Shown here: one piece after another, positions 1 through 8,208 of the stretch
Layout of the letters: the number at the start of each line of letters is the position of its first letter
Numbering within the stretch: position 1 is the stretch's first letter
Origin: Solirubrobacterales bacterium
GTDB lineage: Bacteria; Actinomycetota; Thermoleophilia; Solirubrobacterales; 70-9
DNA length: 55,730 nt
Assembly (NCBI GenBank): GCA_030152805.1
Contig: JASLIG010000021.1
Coordinates: 1 to 55,730 of the forward strand
Direction: 5' to 3'
Translations under genes and position numbers: made by a program
The notes under the pieces: generated by a model
What the model was told of the DNA's origin: nothing
The model's input: the letters and a program-made list of their open reading frames with translations, nothing else
The model's database searches: none

Positions 1-3
1 TAC

Positions 4-1167
4 ATGAGCGATAGCAACGGAGTTAACGGCAGCAACGGAGCCGCGCGCACGGACGAGAAGGTCCGCGTCGCGATCGTCGGCGTCGGCAATTGCGCCAACT
101 CCTTCATCCAGGGCGTCCAGTACTACAAGGACGCCGATCCGGCCGACGAAGTGCCGGGTTTGATGCACGTCGATCTCGGTGGTTACCACGTCCGCGACGT
201 CGAGTTCGTCGCCGCCTTCGACATCGACTCCGAGAAGGTCGGCAAGGACCTCTCCGAGGCGATCTGGTCGGGCCAGAACGACACGATCAAGTTCGCCGAG
301 GTGCCGAGCCTGGGGGTCAAGGTCGAGCGGGGAATGACCCACGACGGCCTCGGCAAGTACCTCAAGGAGAAGATCACCAAGGCGCCGGGGGAAACCGCCG
401 ACGTCGTCGGCATCCTCGAGGAGACCAAGGCAGACGTGCTGGTCTGCTACCTGCCGGTCGGCTCCGAGGAGGCGACCAAGTGGTACGTCGAGCAGGCGCT
501 CAAGGCGGGCGTCGGCTTCGTCAACTGCCTACCGGTCTTCATCGCCCGTGAGGATTACTGGGACAAGCGCTTCAGGGAGGCTGGCCTGCCGATCATCGGC
601 GACGACATCAAGTCCCAGGTCGGGGCGACGATCGTCCACCGCCAGCTCGCCCGCCTCTTCCACGACCGCGGGGTGCGAGTCGAGCGCACCTCGCAGCTCA
701 ACGTCGGCGGCAACATGGACTTCTACAACATGCTCGAGCGCGAGCGGCTCGACTCGAAGAAGATCTCCAAGACCAACGCCGTCACCTCGATCATGGGCCA
801 CGAGCTGCCCGCCGAGGACGTCCACGTCGGTCCCTCCGACTACGTCGCCTGGCTGACCGACCGCAAGTGGGCGCACATCCGCCTCGAGGGCAAAGCCTTC
901 GGCGACGTGCCGCTCAACGTCGAGCTCAAGCTCGAGGTCTGGGACTCGCCCAACTCGGCCGGCGTCGTGATCGACGCGGTGCGGCTGATCAAGCTGGCGC
1001 TCAACAACGGCATCGCCGGCCAGCTCGACGGGCCCTCGAGCTACCTGATGAAGTCGCCGCACTCCCAGCGGCCCGACGACGAGGCGCGCGAGCAGACCGA
1101 GGAGTTCATCGCCGCCAACGCGCGCGGCAAGGCGAAGGTCCCGGGCGGAGCGAAGGTTTCCGCTTAA
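4..1167 (+). CDS. ino1: Inositol-3-phosphate synthase
   Basis: This enzyme converts glucose-6-phosphate to 1L-myo-inositol-3-phosphate using NAD in the cytoplasm, the first step toward phosphatidylinositol and other inositol compounds. The protein is 387 aa, near the usual length of the actinobacterial form. The NAD-binding segment VGVGNCANS is at residues 25-33, and the conserved NVGGNMDFYNML and SPNSAGVVIDAVR-like blocks follow in order. The ATG lies three bases from the window edge, so no ribosome site can be checked and a start further upstream is possible. The next gene begins 10 bases after the stop, so the two are probably cotranscribed. Confidence 0.95.
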   Translation: MSDSNGVNGSNGAARTDEKVRVAIVGVGNCANSFIQGVQYYKDADPADEVPGLMHVDLGGYHVRDVEFVAAFDIDSEKVGKDLSEAIWSGQNDTIKFAEVPSLGVKVERGMTHDGLGKYLKEKITKAPGETADVVGILEETKADVLVCYLPVGSEEATKWYVEQALKAGVGFVNCLPVFIAREDYWDKRFREAGLPIIGDDIKSQVGATIVHRQLARLFHDRGVRVERTSQLNVGGNMDFYNMLERERLDSKKISKTNAVTSIMGHELPAEDVHVGPSDYVAWLTDRKWAHIRLEGKAFGDVPLNVELKLEVWDSPNSAGVVIDAVRLIKLALNNGIAGQLDGPSSYLMKSPHSQRPDDEAREQTEEFIAANARGKAKVPGGAKVSA

Positions 1168-1177
1168 GCTCGGGCAC

Positions 1178-2464
1178 GTGCCCGCCGCGCAGCTCTCGAT
1201 CGCCCAGGTCTCGCCCTTCCGGCGCGGAGTCGAGAACCCGGTAACCGAATTCGTCGAGCGGGTCTCCGCCGAACTGGAGGCGCGCGGCCACCGGGTGCTC
1301 AGCTTCGCCGCCGGCGACCCGGCACGCCAGGTGAAGAAAGCGCTGCGCGCGGAGCAGCCCGACATCGTCCACGTCCATGAGCCCTTCGCGCCGAGCATCG
1401 CTTCGGCGGCCCTGCGCCACTCCTTCTCCCTCAACGTCGCCACCTTCCACGCGCCACAGGAGCGGGTGCTCTCGACGCAGGTGGCACGGCCGCTGGTCGA
1501 GATCTTCTTCGGCCGCCTCGACGCCCGCACCGTCACCTCGGCGAAAACGTGCGAGCTGCTGGAGCGCTACTTCCCCGCCTCCTACGAGCTGCTCGAGCCG
1601 GGCGGCGCAGGGCGCGAGTGGTCCGCGGTCGCGGCCGACCTGGAGGCGCTCTACCTGGGACTGGCCGCGCGCCGCCACGACCCGGTCGGCAATGAGGAGG
1701 TGCAACGGCGGATTGCCGGGCGGCCGCTGATCGAGGTCGACCTGCACATGCACACCGACCACTCGCCCGACTGCGCGACACCGGTCGAGGTGCTGCTGGA
1801 GACGGCGCGCGATCGGGGTCTCGGCGCGATCGCGATCACCGACCACAACGAGGTCTCGGGTGCGCTGGAGGCGCGGCGGATCGCCGAGCAGATGGGAGAC
1901 ATCAAGGTGATCGTCGCCGAGGAGGTGAAGACGGCCGAGCAGGGCGAGGTGATCGGCCTCTTCCTCGAGGAGAAGATCCCGCGCGGGATGACGATGGCGG
2001 CGACGATCGCCGCGATCCGCGAGCAGGGGGGACTCGTCTACGTCCCGCATCCCTTCGATCGCTTCCACTCGGTGCCCGACTACGAGCACCTGCTCGACAT
2101 CGTCGAGGAGATCGACGTGCTCGAGGTCTTCAATCCGCGCGTCGCGCTGACCGCCTTCAACGAGGAGGCCGAACGCTTCGCCCGCAAGTACCGGATCGTG
2201 CCGGGGGCGGGTTCAGACAGCCACGTCGCCCAGGGCCTCGGCAGCGTGCGGGTGCGGATCCACGACTTCAATGGACCCGAGGAGTTCCTCGAGGCGATGC
2301 GCGACGCCGACATCACCCGCAAGCACAAGAACCTCGTCTACGTGCAGGCGCTGAAGCTGTTGCAGACGACGGGGCGTCCGAAGGCGGCCAAACGCAGCGT
2401 TCCAGACGCCAAACCGGCGCGCGGCGGGCGCCCGCGCAAACGGCGGCCGGCGAGCAAGAGCTGA
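1178..2464 (+). CDS. Truncated GT4 glycosyltransferase domain fused to PHP phosphoesterase
   Basis: Residues 1-140 look like the N-terminal Rossmann half of a GT4 glycosyltransferase, with the PDIVHVHEPF block at 61-70. Residues 146-167 resemble the last helix of GT4 enzymes (W..VAADLEALYLGL). The nucleotide-sugar-binding half and its EX7E motif that should lie between them are missing. From residue 184 a complete PHP metal-dependent phosphoesterase follows: DLHMHTDHS at 188-196, TDHNEV at 221-226, E249, PHPF at 290-293 and GSDSH at 346-350. The tail from about 400 is Arg/Lys/Pro-rich. The GTG start is 10 bases after ino1. A plausible role is phosphate removal from an inositol-phosphate-containing compound, with the GT4 remnant binding the substrate. 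That role is inference; the PHP domain itself is clear. Confidence 0.85.
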   Translation: MPAAQLSIAQVSPFRRGVENPVTEFVERVSAELEARGHRVLSFAAGDPARQVKKALRAEQPDIVHVHEPFAPSIASAALRHSFSLNVATFHAPQERVLSTQVARPLVEIFFGRLDARTVTSAKTCELLERYFPASYELLEPGGAGREWSAVAADLEALYLGLAARRHDPVGNEEVQRRIAGRPLIEVDLHMHTDHSPDCATPVEVLLETARDRGLGAIAITDHNEVSGALEARRIAEQMGDIKVIVAEEVKTAEQGEVIGLFLEEKIPRGMTMAATIAAIREQGGLVYVPHPFDRFHSVPDYEHLLDIVEEIDVLEVFNPRVALTAFNEEAERFARKYRIVPGAGSDSHVAQGLGSVRVRIHDFNGPEEFLEAMRDADITRKHKNLVYVQALKLLQTTGRPKAAKRSVPDAKPARGGRPRKRRPASKS

Positions 2465-3129
2465 TGCAGGCGGGGCAGGCGAGAGGAGCCGAGGCGGGCT
2501 CGTCAAAGAGAGCGCCCAGCCCCATGCCCGCCACCGACGACGAGATCAAGGAGAAGTACCTCGAGCGCGCGATCCGCGAGCTCAACCAGATGAGCCACGA
2601 CCTGCAGGCTTGCCAGCACTGCCCGCGCGGAAAGCTGATGCCGGTGCTCGGTTCGGGCCACCCGCAGGCCGACGTCTTCATGCTCAAGCACGCCCCGGCG
2701 GCGGCGGAGATCGAAGAGGGCGTCGCCTTCTACGGTCGTGCCGGCAACGCCCTGATGAAGAGCTTCAAGCGGCTCGGCATCGACCCACTGGTCGTCTACG
2801 GCACGCTCTGCGTCAAGTGCCCGATCGCAGAGCCCGACCTCGCCGCCGAGGAGTGCATGCGCCGGGTGATCGAGGAGATGGCGATCGTGCAGCCGAAGAT
2901 CGTCGTCGTCATGGGCGAACCCGCCCTGCGCGTCCTTAACAAGCTCCAGGTTCCGCTCTCGCGCCCGATCGAGCCGCGCGAGGGCGAGGTGCAGGCCTTC
3001 ACGCCGACCGTCGATGCGCTCTACACGCCGGACATCGACGATTCGTTGGATGAAGAAGACGCCAAGGCGCGCTTTTGGCGATCGTTCCGGATGCTGGGGC
3101 AGTGGTACGAGGACCTGCCGCCGTACTGA
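2464..3129 (+). CDS. Uracil-DNA-glycosylase-superfamily Fe-S protein, catalytic motifs altered
   Basis: The 221-aa protein matches family 4 (Fe-S) uracil-DNA glycosylases. The four expected cluster cysteines are present: C50 and C53 in CQHC, C119 in VKC, and C131. The GRAG turn after motif 1 is at residues 91-94. Motif 1 reads KHAP where active family members have GEAP, and the late histidine motif (HPS type) is replaced by YTPDIDD. The fold is therefore likely but ordinary uracil excision is doubtful. The ATG shares one base with the preceding stop codon. A second in-frame ATG at 2524 gives a protein beginning near the homologous core and is an equally good start. Confidence 0.8.
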   Translation: MQAGQARGAEAGSSKRAPSPMPATDDEIKEKYLERAIRELNQMSHDLQACQHCPRGKLMPVLGSGHPQADVFMLKHAPAAAEIEEGVAFYGRAGNALMKSFKRLGIDPLVVYGTLCVKCPIAEPDLAAEECMRRVIEEMAIVQPKIVVVMGEPALRVLNKLQVPLSRPIEPREGEVQAFTPTVDALYTPDIDDSLDEEDAKARFWRSFRMLGQWYEDLPPY

Positions 3130-3201
3130 TCCGGGCGCCTCTGCGCAGATGCACTTGCGGATGACGCGCCTGGCCTGCGCATTGCGCCACCCGCCTCCTC
3201 C

Positions 3202-3220
3202 CGAATAGCTCTGCTATTCG
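3202..3220. terminator. Stem-loop, candidate terminator
   Basis: CGAATAGC (3202-3209) and GCTATTCG (3213-3220) form a perfect 8-bp stem with a 3-base loop, about 73 bases after the glycosylase-like gene. No T-run follows, so the terminator role is tentative. Confidence 0.4.
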
Positions 3221-3289
3221 CTCGTCGGCGTCCGTCGCACTGCTTGCCCAGTCACGTCCCCGCGAGCACCTCTGCTTGCGGCGACCGGC

Positions 3290-3427
3290 TCAGTCCGGCA
3301 AATTGAGTTGGAGACGGCGTAGCTCTGCGATTGCAGCTTCGACTTTTTGCAGAACTCCCGGAAGATTGTCGCTCTCGTCGATCCTAGGCTTGATCAACTC
3401 AGGGTAGGGTCCCTCGTCCCAACCAAC
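3290..3427 (-). pseudogene. Probable remnant of an unidentified gene
   Basis: A 46-codon open stretch on the minus strand runs from just after an in-frame TAG (3428-3430) to a TGA at 3290-3292. It reads like the C-terminus of a real protein: WDEGPYPELIKPRID, then ESDNLPGVLQKVEAAIAEL, then RRLQLNLPD. It has no good start; TTG at the LIKPR segment is the only option. Third codon positions are poorer in G+C than in neighbouring genes. The remaining gap up to the LLM gene at 3506 holds one copy of a 45-nt repeat and no other gene that I can see. The source family is not recognised. Confidence 0.35.
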
Positions 3428-3454
3428 CTATCGTTAGGCAGTCGACGCCGAGCT

Positions 3455-3499
3455 GTATCCGAGATTGACCACACCCTGGTGGGGCGAATCTTAGAAGCG
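3455..3499. repeat. 45-nt dispersed imperfect palindrome, copy 1
   Basis: This shares G-T/C-ATCCGA-G/C-ATTGACCACAC in the left half and TGGGG at the same spacing with the copy at 19836-19880. The right arm of this copy has diverged, so the long stem is weaker. It ends 7 bases from the stop codon of the minus-strand LLM gene, a terminator-like position. Confidence 0.6.
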
Positions 3500-3505
3500 T
3501 GGTGC

Positions 3506-4294
3506 TCAGGGGGCGACGGCTTCGGCGACGGCGGTCATCGCTTCGGCCTTGGCGCTGGCGAGGCCGCGAACGACGATCGTGTCGAGGGCGGCGTAGGCGG
3601 CGAGTTGCTTTTGGGCGTCCTTGGGGTCGGCGGCGGCGACGCCGACGGTGCCCTCGGGCTCTTCTAGGCGGGTGAAGTGGTTGCGGTAGCCGTCGTGGAG
3701 GTCGCGGTAGAAGGACTCCTCCTTGGCCAGGCGCTCGGCGGCGTCGGGGCCGACGGCGGTGCGGACGTAGCCAAAGATCGGGGGGGTCTCGCGGCCTGCT
3801 TCTTGGGCGCCGGTTTCGACCTTTTCGCGGGCACCGGCGGCGAAGTCGGGGGTCATCCAGTTGAAGAAGGTGCCGTCGAACTCGGCGCCGGCGAGGGCGC
3901 ACATCTTCGGACCCATCGCGGCGAGGACGAGGCGGACTTCGGGCAGCTTCTCGCGCAGCTCGGGCAGCGACTCGCGCATGCGGGTCAGCGGCTTCTCCGA
4001 GAAGCCGGCGCCGACGCCGAGCCAGAGGCGGGAGGGCTCGAGTTCGAGCCGCTCGACGTCGGCGGCGATCGTCTCGGGCGGGGTGCGGTCGAGCGCGATC
4101 ACGGCGACGCCGAGCTCGAGGCCGGGTGCAGCCGCGCCGAACTCGGCCAGGGTCTCCAGCCCTTTGGCGCCGGGATGGTCGTTGGACCACATCGAGCCGT
4201 ATCCCAGCTCGGCGCAGCGCTCGGCCAACGGCCGCGCCACCTCTGGGTCGAGCCCGGCCGCGACTCCAAAGCCCCTGCTCTGCGTACCGCTCAC
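3506..4294 (-). CDS. LLM-class F420-dependent oxidoreductase
   Basis: The 262-aa luciferase-like monooxygenase fold protein belongs to the group that usually uses reduced F420 or flavin. Supporting segments are the N-terminal LAERCAELGYGSMW, SRLWLGVGAGFSEKP in the middle (family signature RLWLGVG) and the late TVGVAAADP region. It is slightly shorter than the usual 280-300 aa. The start is GTG. A TAGGCT box ends 7 bases before it, which suggests a leaderless transcript. Substrate is not predictable from sequence. Confidence 0.85.
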   Translation of the reverse strand: MSGTQSRGFGVAAGLDPEVARPLAERCAELGYGSMWSNDHPGAKGLETLAEFGAAAPGLELGVAVIALDRTPPETIAADVERLELEPSRLWLGVGAGFSEKPLTRMRESLPELREKLPEVRLVLAAMGPKMCALAGAEFDGTFFNWMTPDFAAGAREKVETGAQEAGRETPPIFGYVRTAVGPDAAERLAKEESFYRDLHDGYRNHFTRLEEPEGTVGVAAADPKDAQKQLAAYAALDTIVVRGLASAKAEAMTAVAEAVAP

Positions 4295-4395
4295 GCTTAG
4301 GAGCCTATTGCTTGGTCTGCCGCGCGAGAGGCTTTGCGCTTCCGTTACACAGTGCGCACCTCAGACAACACGCTTCCTTCTAAGCTGCCATCATC

Positions 4396-4611
4396 GTGGA
4401 AGTGAGATCCTCGGAGTGGACAGACGGGCGGCTCGATGACCTCAACTCCAAGGTCGACAAGGGCTTCGAGCGGGTCGACGTCGAGCTTCGCGCCCTGCGG
4501 CTGGAGCTGGGTGGTATGCAGCGCACGATGGTTCACGGCTTCATCGCGATGACTGGCGGAATCCTCGCTGGCTTCGCGGTGCTGGGTGGGCTTATCGCGA
4601 CCCAGCTGTAG
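4396..4611 (+). CDS. Small coiled-coil membrane protein
   Basis: The 71-aa protein has a charged helical N-terminal half with heptad spacing (LDDLNSKVDKGFERVDVELRALRLEL) that suggests a short coiled coil, followed by one hydrophobic segment at about residues 48-70 (FIAMTGGILAGFAVLGGLIA). It is probably a bitopic membrane protein with the coiled coil in the cytoplasm. The GTG start at 4396 is preceded by TAAGCT; a second GTG two codons later is possible. It converges on the methyltransferase gene with only 5 bases between stops. Function unknown. Confidence 0.65.
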   Translation: MEVRSSEWTDGRLDDLNSKVDKGFERVDVELRALRLELGGMQRTMVHGFIAMTGGILAGFAVLGGLIATQL

Positions 4612-4616
4612 CCGAG

Positions 4617-5960
4617 TCACTTCTCCAGCAGTGCCACGCACTCGATGTGCGGGGTCTGGGGGAACATGTCGACCGGCTTGACGCGGCGCAGGGTGTAGCC
4701 GGCCTCGACCATCTGGGCGGCGTTGGGGGCCAGCGTGGTCGGGTTGCAGGAGACGTAGACGATCCGCTTTGCCTCGCACTCGAGCAGGCGGCGGACGATC
4801 TTCTGCGAGAGGCCGGCGCGGGGGGGATCGACGACGACCACGTCGGGCTTGCCCGCCTTCTCGATCAGCGGGCGGACGCCGGTGCGCGCGCTGCCGGCCA
4901 TGAAATGGGCGTTCTCGATCCTGTTGCGCTCGGCATTGCGCTCGGCGTCGGCGATCGCCTCGGGGACGATCTCCAGCCCCCAGACCTCACCTGCCTTCGC
5001 GGCCATCGTCAGACCGATCGTGCCGATGCCGCAATAGAGGTCGAAGACGCGCTCCTCGCCGCTCAGTCCGGCGTACTCCGCCGCGACCGAGTAGAGCCGC
5101 TCGGCCATCTCGGTGTTGGTCTGGAAGAAGGCGCCGTGCGACATCTCCAGCTTCAGGTTGAAGAGCTCCTCATGCAGGCGCTCCTCGCCGAGTGCGCCGG
5201 TGGGCCCGTCGGTGCCGCCCGAGTCGCCCTCGATCACCGTGTGCAGGTCGACGGGCGGTTTGGGGAAGCGCGCCGCCGCGGTGACCAGTCGGGTCTGGAT
5301 CTGGCCGGTGCGCCAGCCCTCGCGGACGATCAGGTTGCGAAGCACCCCGGTGCGCTCGCGGGCGTCGTAGGCCGGAACCGATTCGAGTCGCGCCCAGTCG
5401 CGGACGGCGTTGCGGGCCGCGTTGCCGCGCTCGGACGCGAGCTGGCAATCATCGACGTCGACGATCAGGTCCCAGCGACCGCGCGCGTGGAAGCCGAGGA
5501 TCGGCTCGCCGTCTCGCTCGCCGAAGGAATACTCGAGCTTGTTGCGGTAGCGCCACTGCTCCAGCGCCGGCTCGATCTCCTCCAGCACGAAGCCGTCGAG
5601 ACCACCGATCCGCCGCAGTGCCTCGTCCACCTGGGCGCTCTTCTCGGCCAGCTGGCGCTCGTAGGGCAGCCCCTGCCAGGGCGCCCCGGGGCAGGGCTCG
5701 CCGCCGTGGGCGCAGCGGTCGGGGATGCGGTCGGCGCCCGGCCGCAGCAGCTCGACGGTGCGCGCCTCGGCGAAGCGCCGCTTCGCCTTGGTGATCTCGG
5801 CCCGGACGCGGTCGCCCGGCAAAGCGCCAGCGACGAAGACGACCAGCCCCTCCGCCCGTGCGACCCCGCGCCCGCCCTGGGCGAGCGAGTCGATCTCGAC
5901 CTCCAGCTGCTCACCCCGGTGACGACGGGCCGCCGGTACCTCACCGGTGACCCCCTCCAT
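4617..5960 (-). CDS. 23S rRNA (uracil-C5)-methyltransferase, RlmD/TrmA family
   Basis: The protein methylates C5 of a uridine in 23S rRNA or tRNA using S-adenosylmethionine. The order is an N-terminal TRAM domain (residues 15-70), FFQTN at 278-282, the SAM loop DLYCGIGTIG at 307-316, DPPRAGL at 378-384 and the catalytic cysteine in SCNP at 404-407. RlmD enzymes hold an Fe-S cluster with four cysteines; here C83, C90 and C172 are visible but the third of the usual set is missing (CPGAPWQ). The ATG directly follows the stop of the Lys-rich gene, so the two form one unit. Length (447 aa) is normal. Confidence 0.9.
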   Translation of the reverse strand: MEGVTGEVPAARRHRGEQLEVEIDSLAQGGRGVARAEGLVVFVAGALPGDRVRAEITKAKRRFAEARTVELLRPGADRIPDRCAHGGEPCPGAPWQGLPYERQLAEKSAQVDEALRRIGGLDGFVLEEIEPALEQWRYRNKLEYSFGERDGEPILGFHARGRWDLIVDVDDCQLASERGNAARNAVRDWARLESVPAYDARERTGVLRNLIVREGWRTGQIQTRLVTAAARFPKPPVDLHTVIEGDSGGTDGPTGALGEERLHEELFNLKLEMSHGAFFQTNTEMAERLYSVAAEYAGLSGEERVFDLYCGIGTIGLTMAAKAGEVWGLEIVPEAIADAERNAERNRIENAHFMAGSARTGVRPLIEKAGKPDVVVVDPPRAGLSQKIVRRLLECEAKRIVYVSCNPTTLAPNAAQMVEAGYTLRRVKPVDMFPQTPHIECVALLEK

Positions 5961-6395
5961 CTAACGCAGTTTCTTGCGCGCCCGGCGGGCGGCCTGGGTT
6001 GCCTGTTTGCGCACCGGTTCGGCTCGGCCGCCGACCTCGCGCCGCGCCTGTTGGACCAGCCGTTCCAGTTCCTTCAGCAGCGAGTCGGTCTGGCGGCGCC
6101 CCTTTTTGACCAGCTCGGAGAGCATTTTCTCGGCGTCGCCACGGGTCATGCGGCCGCGTTTGACCGCGTCGTCGACGACCTCGTGCAGCCGCTCGCGGCT
6201 CAGCGTGACGCTGCGCTCGAGGCTCTCGCGGAACTGCTCGACGCTCTTGTCGAGGCCGGCCGTCGCACCCTTGCTCGCCGGTTTTTTTGCTGCTTTAGCC
6301 CCTTTTGTTTTTGCTTTTTTTGATGCGGGTTTGGCACGCGTGCCGGCTTTGGCTTTTTTCGTCGCTTTGCCGGTGGACTGTTTTTTCGCGGCCAT
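5961..6395 (-). CDS. Lys/Ala-rich phasin-like protein
   Basis: The 144-aa protein has two parts. Residues 1-45 are an H1-like tail of Lys, Ala and Thr repeats. Residues 50-144 are an amphipathic helical region (VDDAVKRGRMTRGDAEKMLSEL) typical of phasin/polyhydroxyalkanoate-associated or PhaF-like proteins, which bind DNA and/or granules. The first third uses runs of AAA lysine codons, giving T-rich stretches at 6280-6380 unlike the surrounding GC-rich DNA. It lies immediately upstream of the methyltransferase with no gap. Family assignment is moderate; a nucleoid role is equally possible. Confidence 0.7.
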   Translation of the reverse strand: MAAKKQSTGKATKKAKAGTRAKPASKKAKTKGAKAAKKPASKGATAGLDKSVEQFRESLERSVTLSRERLHEVVDDAVKRGRMTRGDAEKMLSELVKKGRRQTDSLLKELERLVQQARREVGGRAEPVRKQATQAARRARKKLR

Positions 6396-6464
6396 TTCCG
6401 TGTCGCCTCCTGATCGTTAGGGCGGGTCTTCCCGCCTGACTATCTCATTCCTGCCGGGGAGCGG

Positions 6465-7301
6465 CTACCGACTACCCGTTTTGAACGTTCCCTCGACCGG
6501 GGCGTGATCGGAGAGGCGCAGCCGCAGGCCGTCGCAGGGGAGCTCACGCCGCTCGGGCGGCCAGGCGACGACCGGCTCGGCTGCCTCGAGGTACCTGGTG
6601 AGCACGTGATCGATTGCGTGGGGATGGGTTGGGCCGTCGAGTCCGAAGCGCTCGCGCAGTTCCTCAAAGGGCGCGGGGTCCTCGGCGGGCCGCAGATTGA
6701 GGTCGCCGCCGAAGAGCAGCGGCGAATCTCCCGCCCACTCCGTCGCTGCTTCGGCTGCCTTCAGGACGTCGGCCGTCGCAAGGTCGGGTCGGTCATTGGT
6801 CGCGTGCAGGTTGGCGATACAGAGGTGAGCGTCCACACCGAGCGCAATGCGGGTGAACGCCATCGCCCGCCGCTCGGGCCGGGCCTGGTGGATTGCGAGC
6901 TCGCGTCGCTCGACGATCTGCCCGATCGCACCGTTCCTTCTCACCAGGGTCAAGTTCGAGCCGCCCTCGCCGGAGGCGATCAGGTCGGGGTTGCGGCGAG
7001 CGACGAAGGCTCGCAAGGCGCCGAAGGAGTTGCGGGAGGTGAGCACGCGGTGCGCCTCGGCGTCGCAGGCTTCGGCCAGGGGCGTGGCAAAACGGGGTGG
7101 GCACTCCTGCAGCAGAGCCACGTCCCACTCCGCCCCGGCCAGCATCTCTGCGAACTTGTCGATCGCTTCGCGGTTCACCTGGACGTGCGTCTCGTTGCGC
7201 TCCTTGGTCGCGAGCAGGCGCGAACGCCAAGTGAAGAGGCCGGGGTCGGGGGGAAAGTCGCGACCGTGGAAGATGTTCCAGCTGACGGCCTTGAATTCCA
7301 C
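6465..7301 (-). CDS. Endonuclease/exonuclease/phosphatase family protein
   Basis: The 278-aa protein has the EEP fold used by metal-dependent nucleases and phosphodiesterases. It carries the early WNIFHGRD block, the LLQECPP glutamate site, IANLHATND, FGGDLNLRP with the catalytic Asp-x-Asn, and the final SDHAPVEG with the catalytic Asp-His pair. All metal and catalytic residues appear intact. The open frame continues upstream into argF antisense, but homology begins at GTG 7301 (VEFKAVSWN), so that start was chosen. It is divergent from argF with 18 bases between start codons. Substrate unknown. Confidence 0.85.
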   Translation of the reverse strand: MEFKAVSWNIFHGRDFPPDPGLFTWRSRLLATKERNETHVQVNREAIDKFAEMLAGAEWDVALLQECPPRFATPLAEACDAEAHRVLTSRNSFGALRAFVARRNPDLIASGEGGSNLTLVRRNGAIGQIVERRELAIHQARPERRAMAFTRIALGVDAHLCIANLHATNDRPDLATADVLKAAEAATEWAGDSPLLFGGDLNLRPAEDPAPFEELRERFGLDGPTHPHAIDHVLTRYLEAAEPVVAWPPERRELPCDGLRLRLSDHAPVEGTFKTGSR

Positions 7302-7319
7302 GCCCGTAGTATCCGCGGC
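7302..7319. promoter_or_regulatory. Overlapping divergent promoters of argF and EEP gene
   Basis: On the plus strand TAGTAT (7307-7312) is followed by 7 bases and the argF TTG, a leaderless arrangement. On the minus strand GATACT overlaps the same bases and ends 6 bases before the EEP GTG. The two -10 regions share the same DNA, so transcription in the two directions should be mutually exclusive at any moment. Confidence 0.5.
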
Positions 7320-8204
7320 TTGAAGCGAGATTTCCTCACCGGCGAAGAGCTCGGCGCCTTCGAGCTCGGCAAGCTGCTCGACCGCGCCGCGGCGCTGAAA
7401 GCGGGGCGGCGGGAGCGGCTGGGGGCCGAGAGCCTCGCCGGGCGCAGCATCGCACTCGTCTTCGAGAAGCCATCGACTCGCACCCGCATCTCCTTCGAGG
7501 TCGGGGTCGCCGAGCTCGGCGCCACGCCGGTCGTGCTGCGCGGCGACGAAATGCAGCTCTCGCGCGGCGAGTCGATCGGCGATACCGCCCGCGTGCTCTC
7601 GCGCTACGTCGACGCGATCGTGATCCGCTCCGGCTCGCACGAGGCGGTCGCCGAGCTCGGCGCCGCGGCCGAGGTCCCGGTGGTCAACGCGCTGACGCCG
7701 CTCCACCATCCCTGCCAGGCTCTCGCCGACCTGCTGACGCTGCGCGAGCGCCGCGGCGACCTCAACGGGCAGCGCCTCGCCTACGTCGGCGACGGCAACA
7801 ACGTCGCCCGCTCGCTGGCGATCGCCGGTGAGCTCGCCGGTGTCGAAGTGGTGGTCGCGGCGCCGGAGGGCTACCAGCTCGAGCCTGGCCACGAGGTGAA
7901 ACTGACCGCCGATCCGCGCGACGCGGCCGCCGGCGCCGACGCCCTCTACACCGACGTCTGGGTCAGCATGGGAGACGAGGCCGAGGCGGCCCGCCGCCGC
8001 GCCGACCTGGCGCCCTTCCGGGTCGACGCCGACCTGCTCGCCGCCGCCAAGGACGACGCGATCGTCCTTCACTGCCTGCCCGCGCACCCGGGCGAGGAGA
8101 TCGCCGCCGATGTGCTCTACGGCGATCGCTCGGCGGTCTGGGACCAGGCCGAGAACCGCCTGCACACCCAGAAGGCGCTGCTGGAGATGCTGCTCGCCGG
8201 CTGA
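7320..8204 (+). CDS. argF: Ornithine carbamoyltransferase
   Basis: The enzyme makes citrulline from ornithine and carbamoyl phosphate in arginine synthesis. The 294-aa protein has the carbamoyl-phosphate loop STRTR at 52-56, HPCQ at 130-133, DVWVSMG at 212-218 and the catalytic-cysteine motif HCLP at 251-254. The TTG start at 7320 gives the normal N-terminus KRDFLT, and a TAGTAT box 7 bases upstream supports it. There is no other credible start. It is the first gene of an argF-lgt-prmC-lysS run; lgt begins 4 bases after the stop. No other arginine gene is in the window. Confidence 0.93.
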   Translation: MKRDFLTGEELGAFELGKLLDRAAALKAGRRERLGAESLAGRSIALVFEKPSTRTRISFEVGVAELGATPVVLRGDEMQLSRGESIGDTARVLSRYVDAIVIRSGSHEAVAELGAAAEVPVVNALTPLHHPCQALADLLTLRERRGDLNGQRLAYVGDGNNVARSLAIAGELAGVEVVVAAPEGYQLEPGHEVKLTADPRDAAAGADALYTDVWVSMGDEAEAARRRADLAPFRVDADLLAAAKDDAIVLHCLPAHPGEEIAADVLYGDRSAVWDQAENRLHTQKALLEMLLAG

Positions 8205-8208
8205 ACTC

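Noticed and set aside
6280..6380. T-rich stretch as a terminator or foreign insert
   Set aside because: It is explained by lysine AAA codons in the basic tail of the phasin-like protein.
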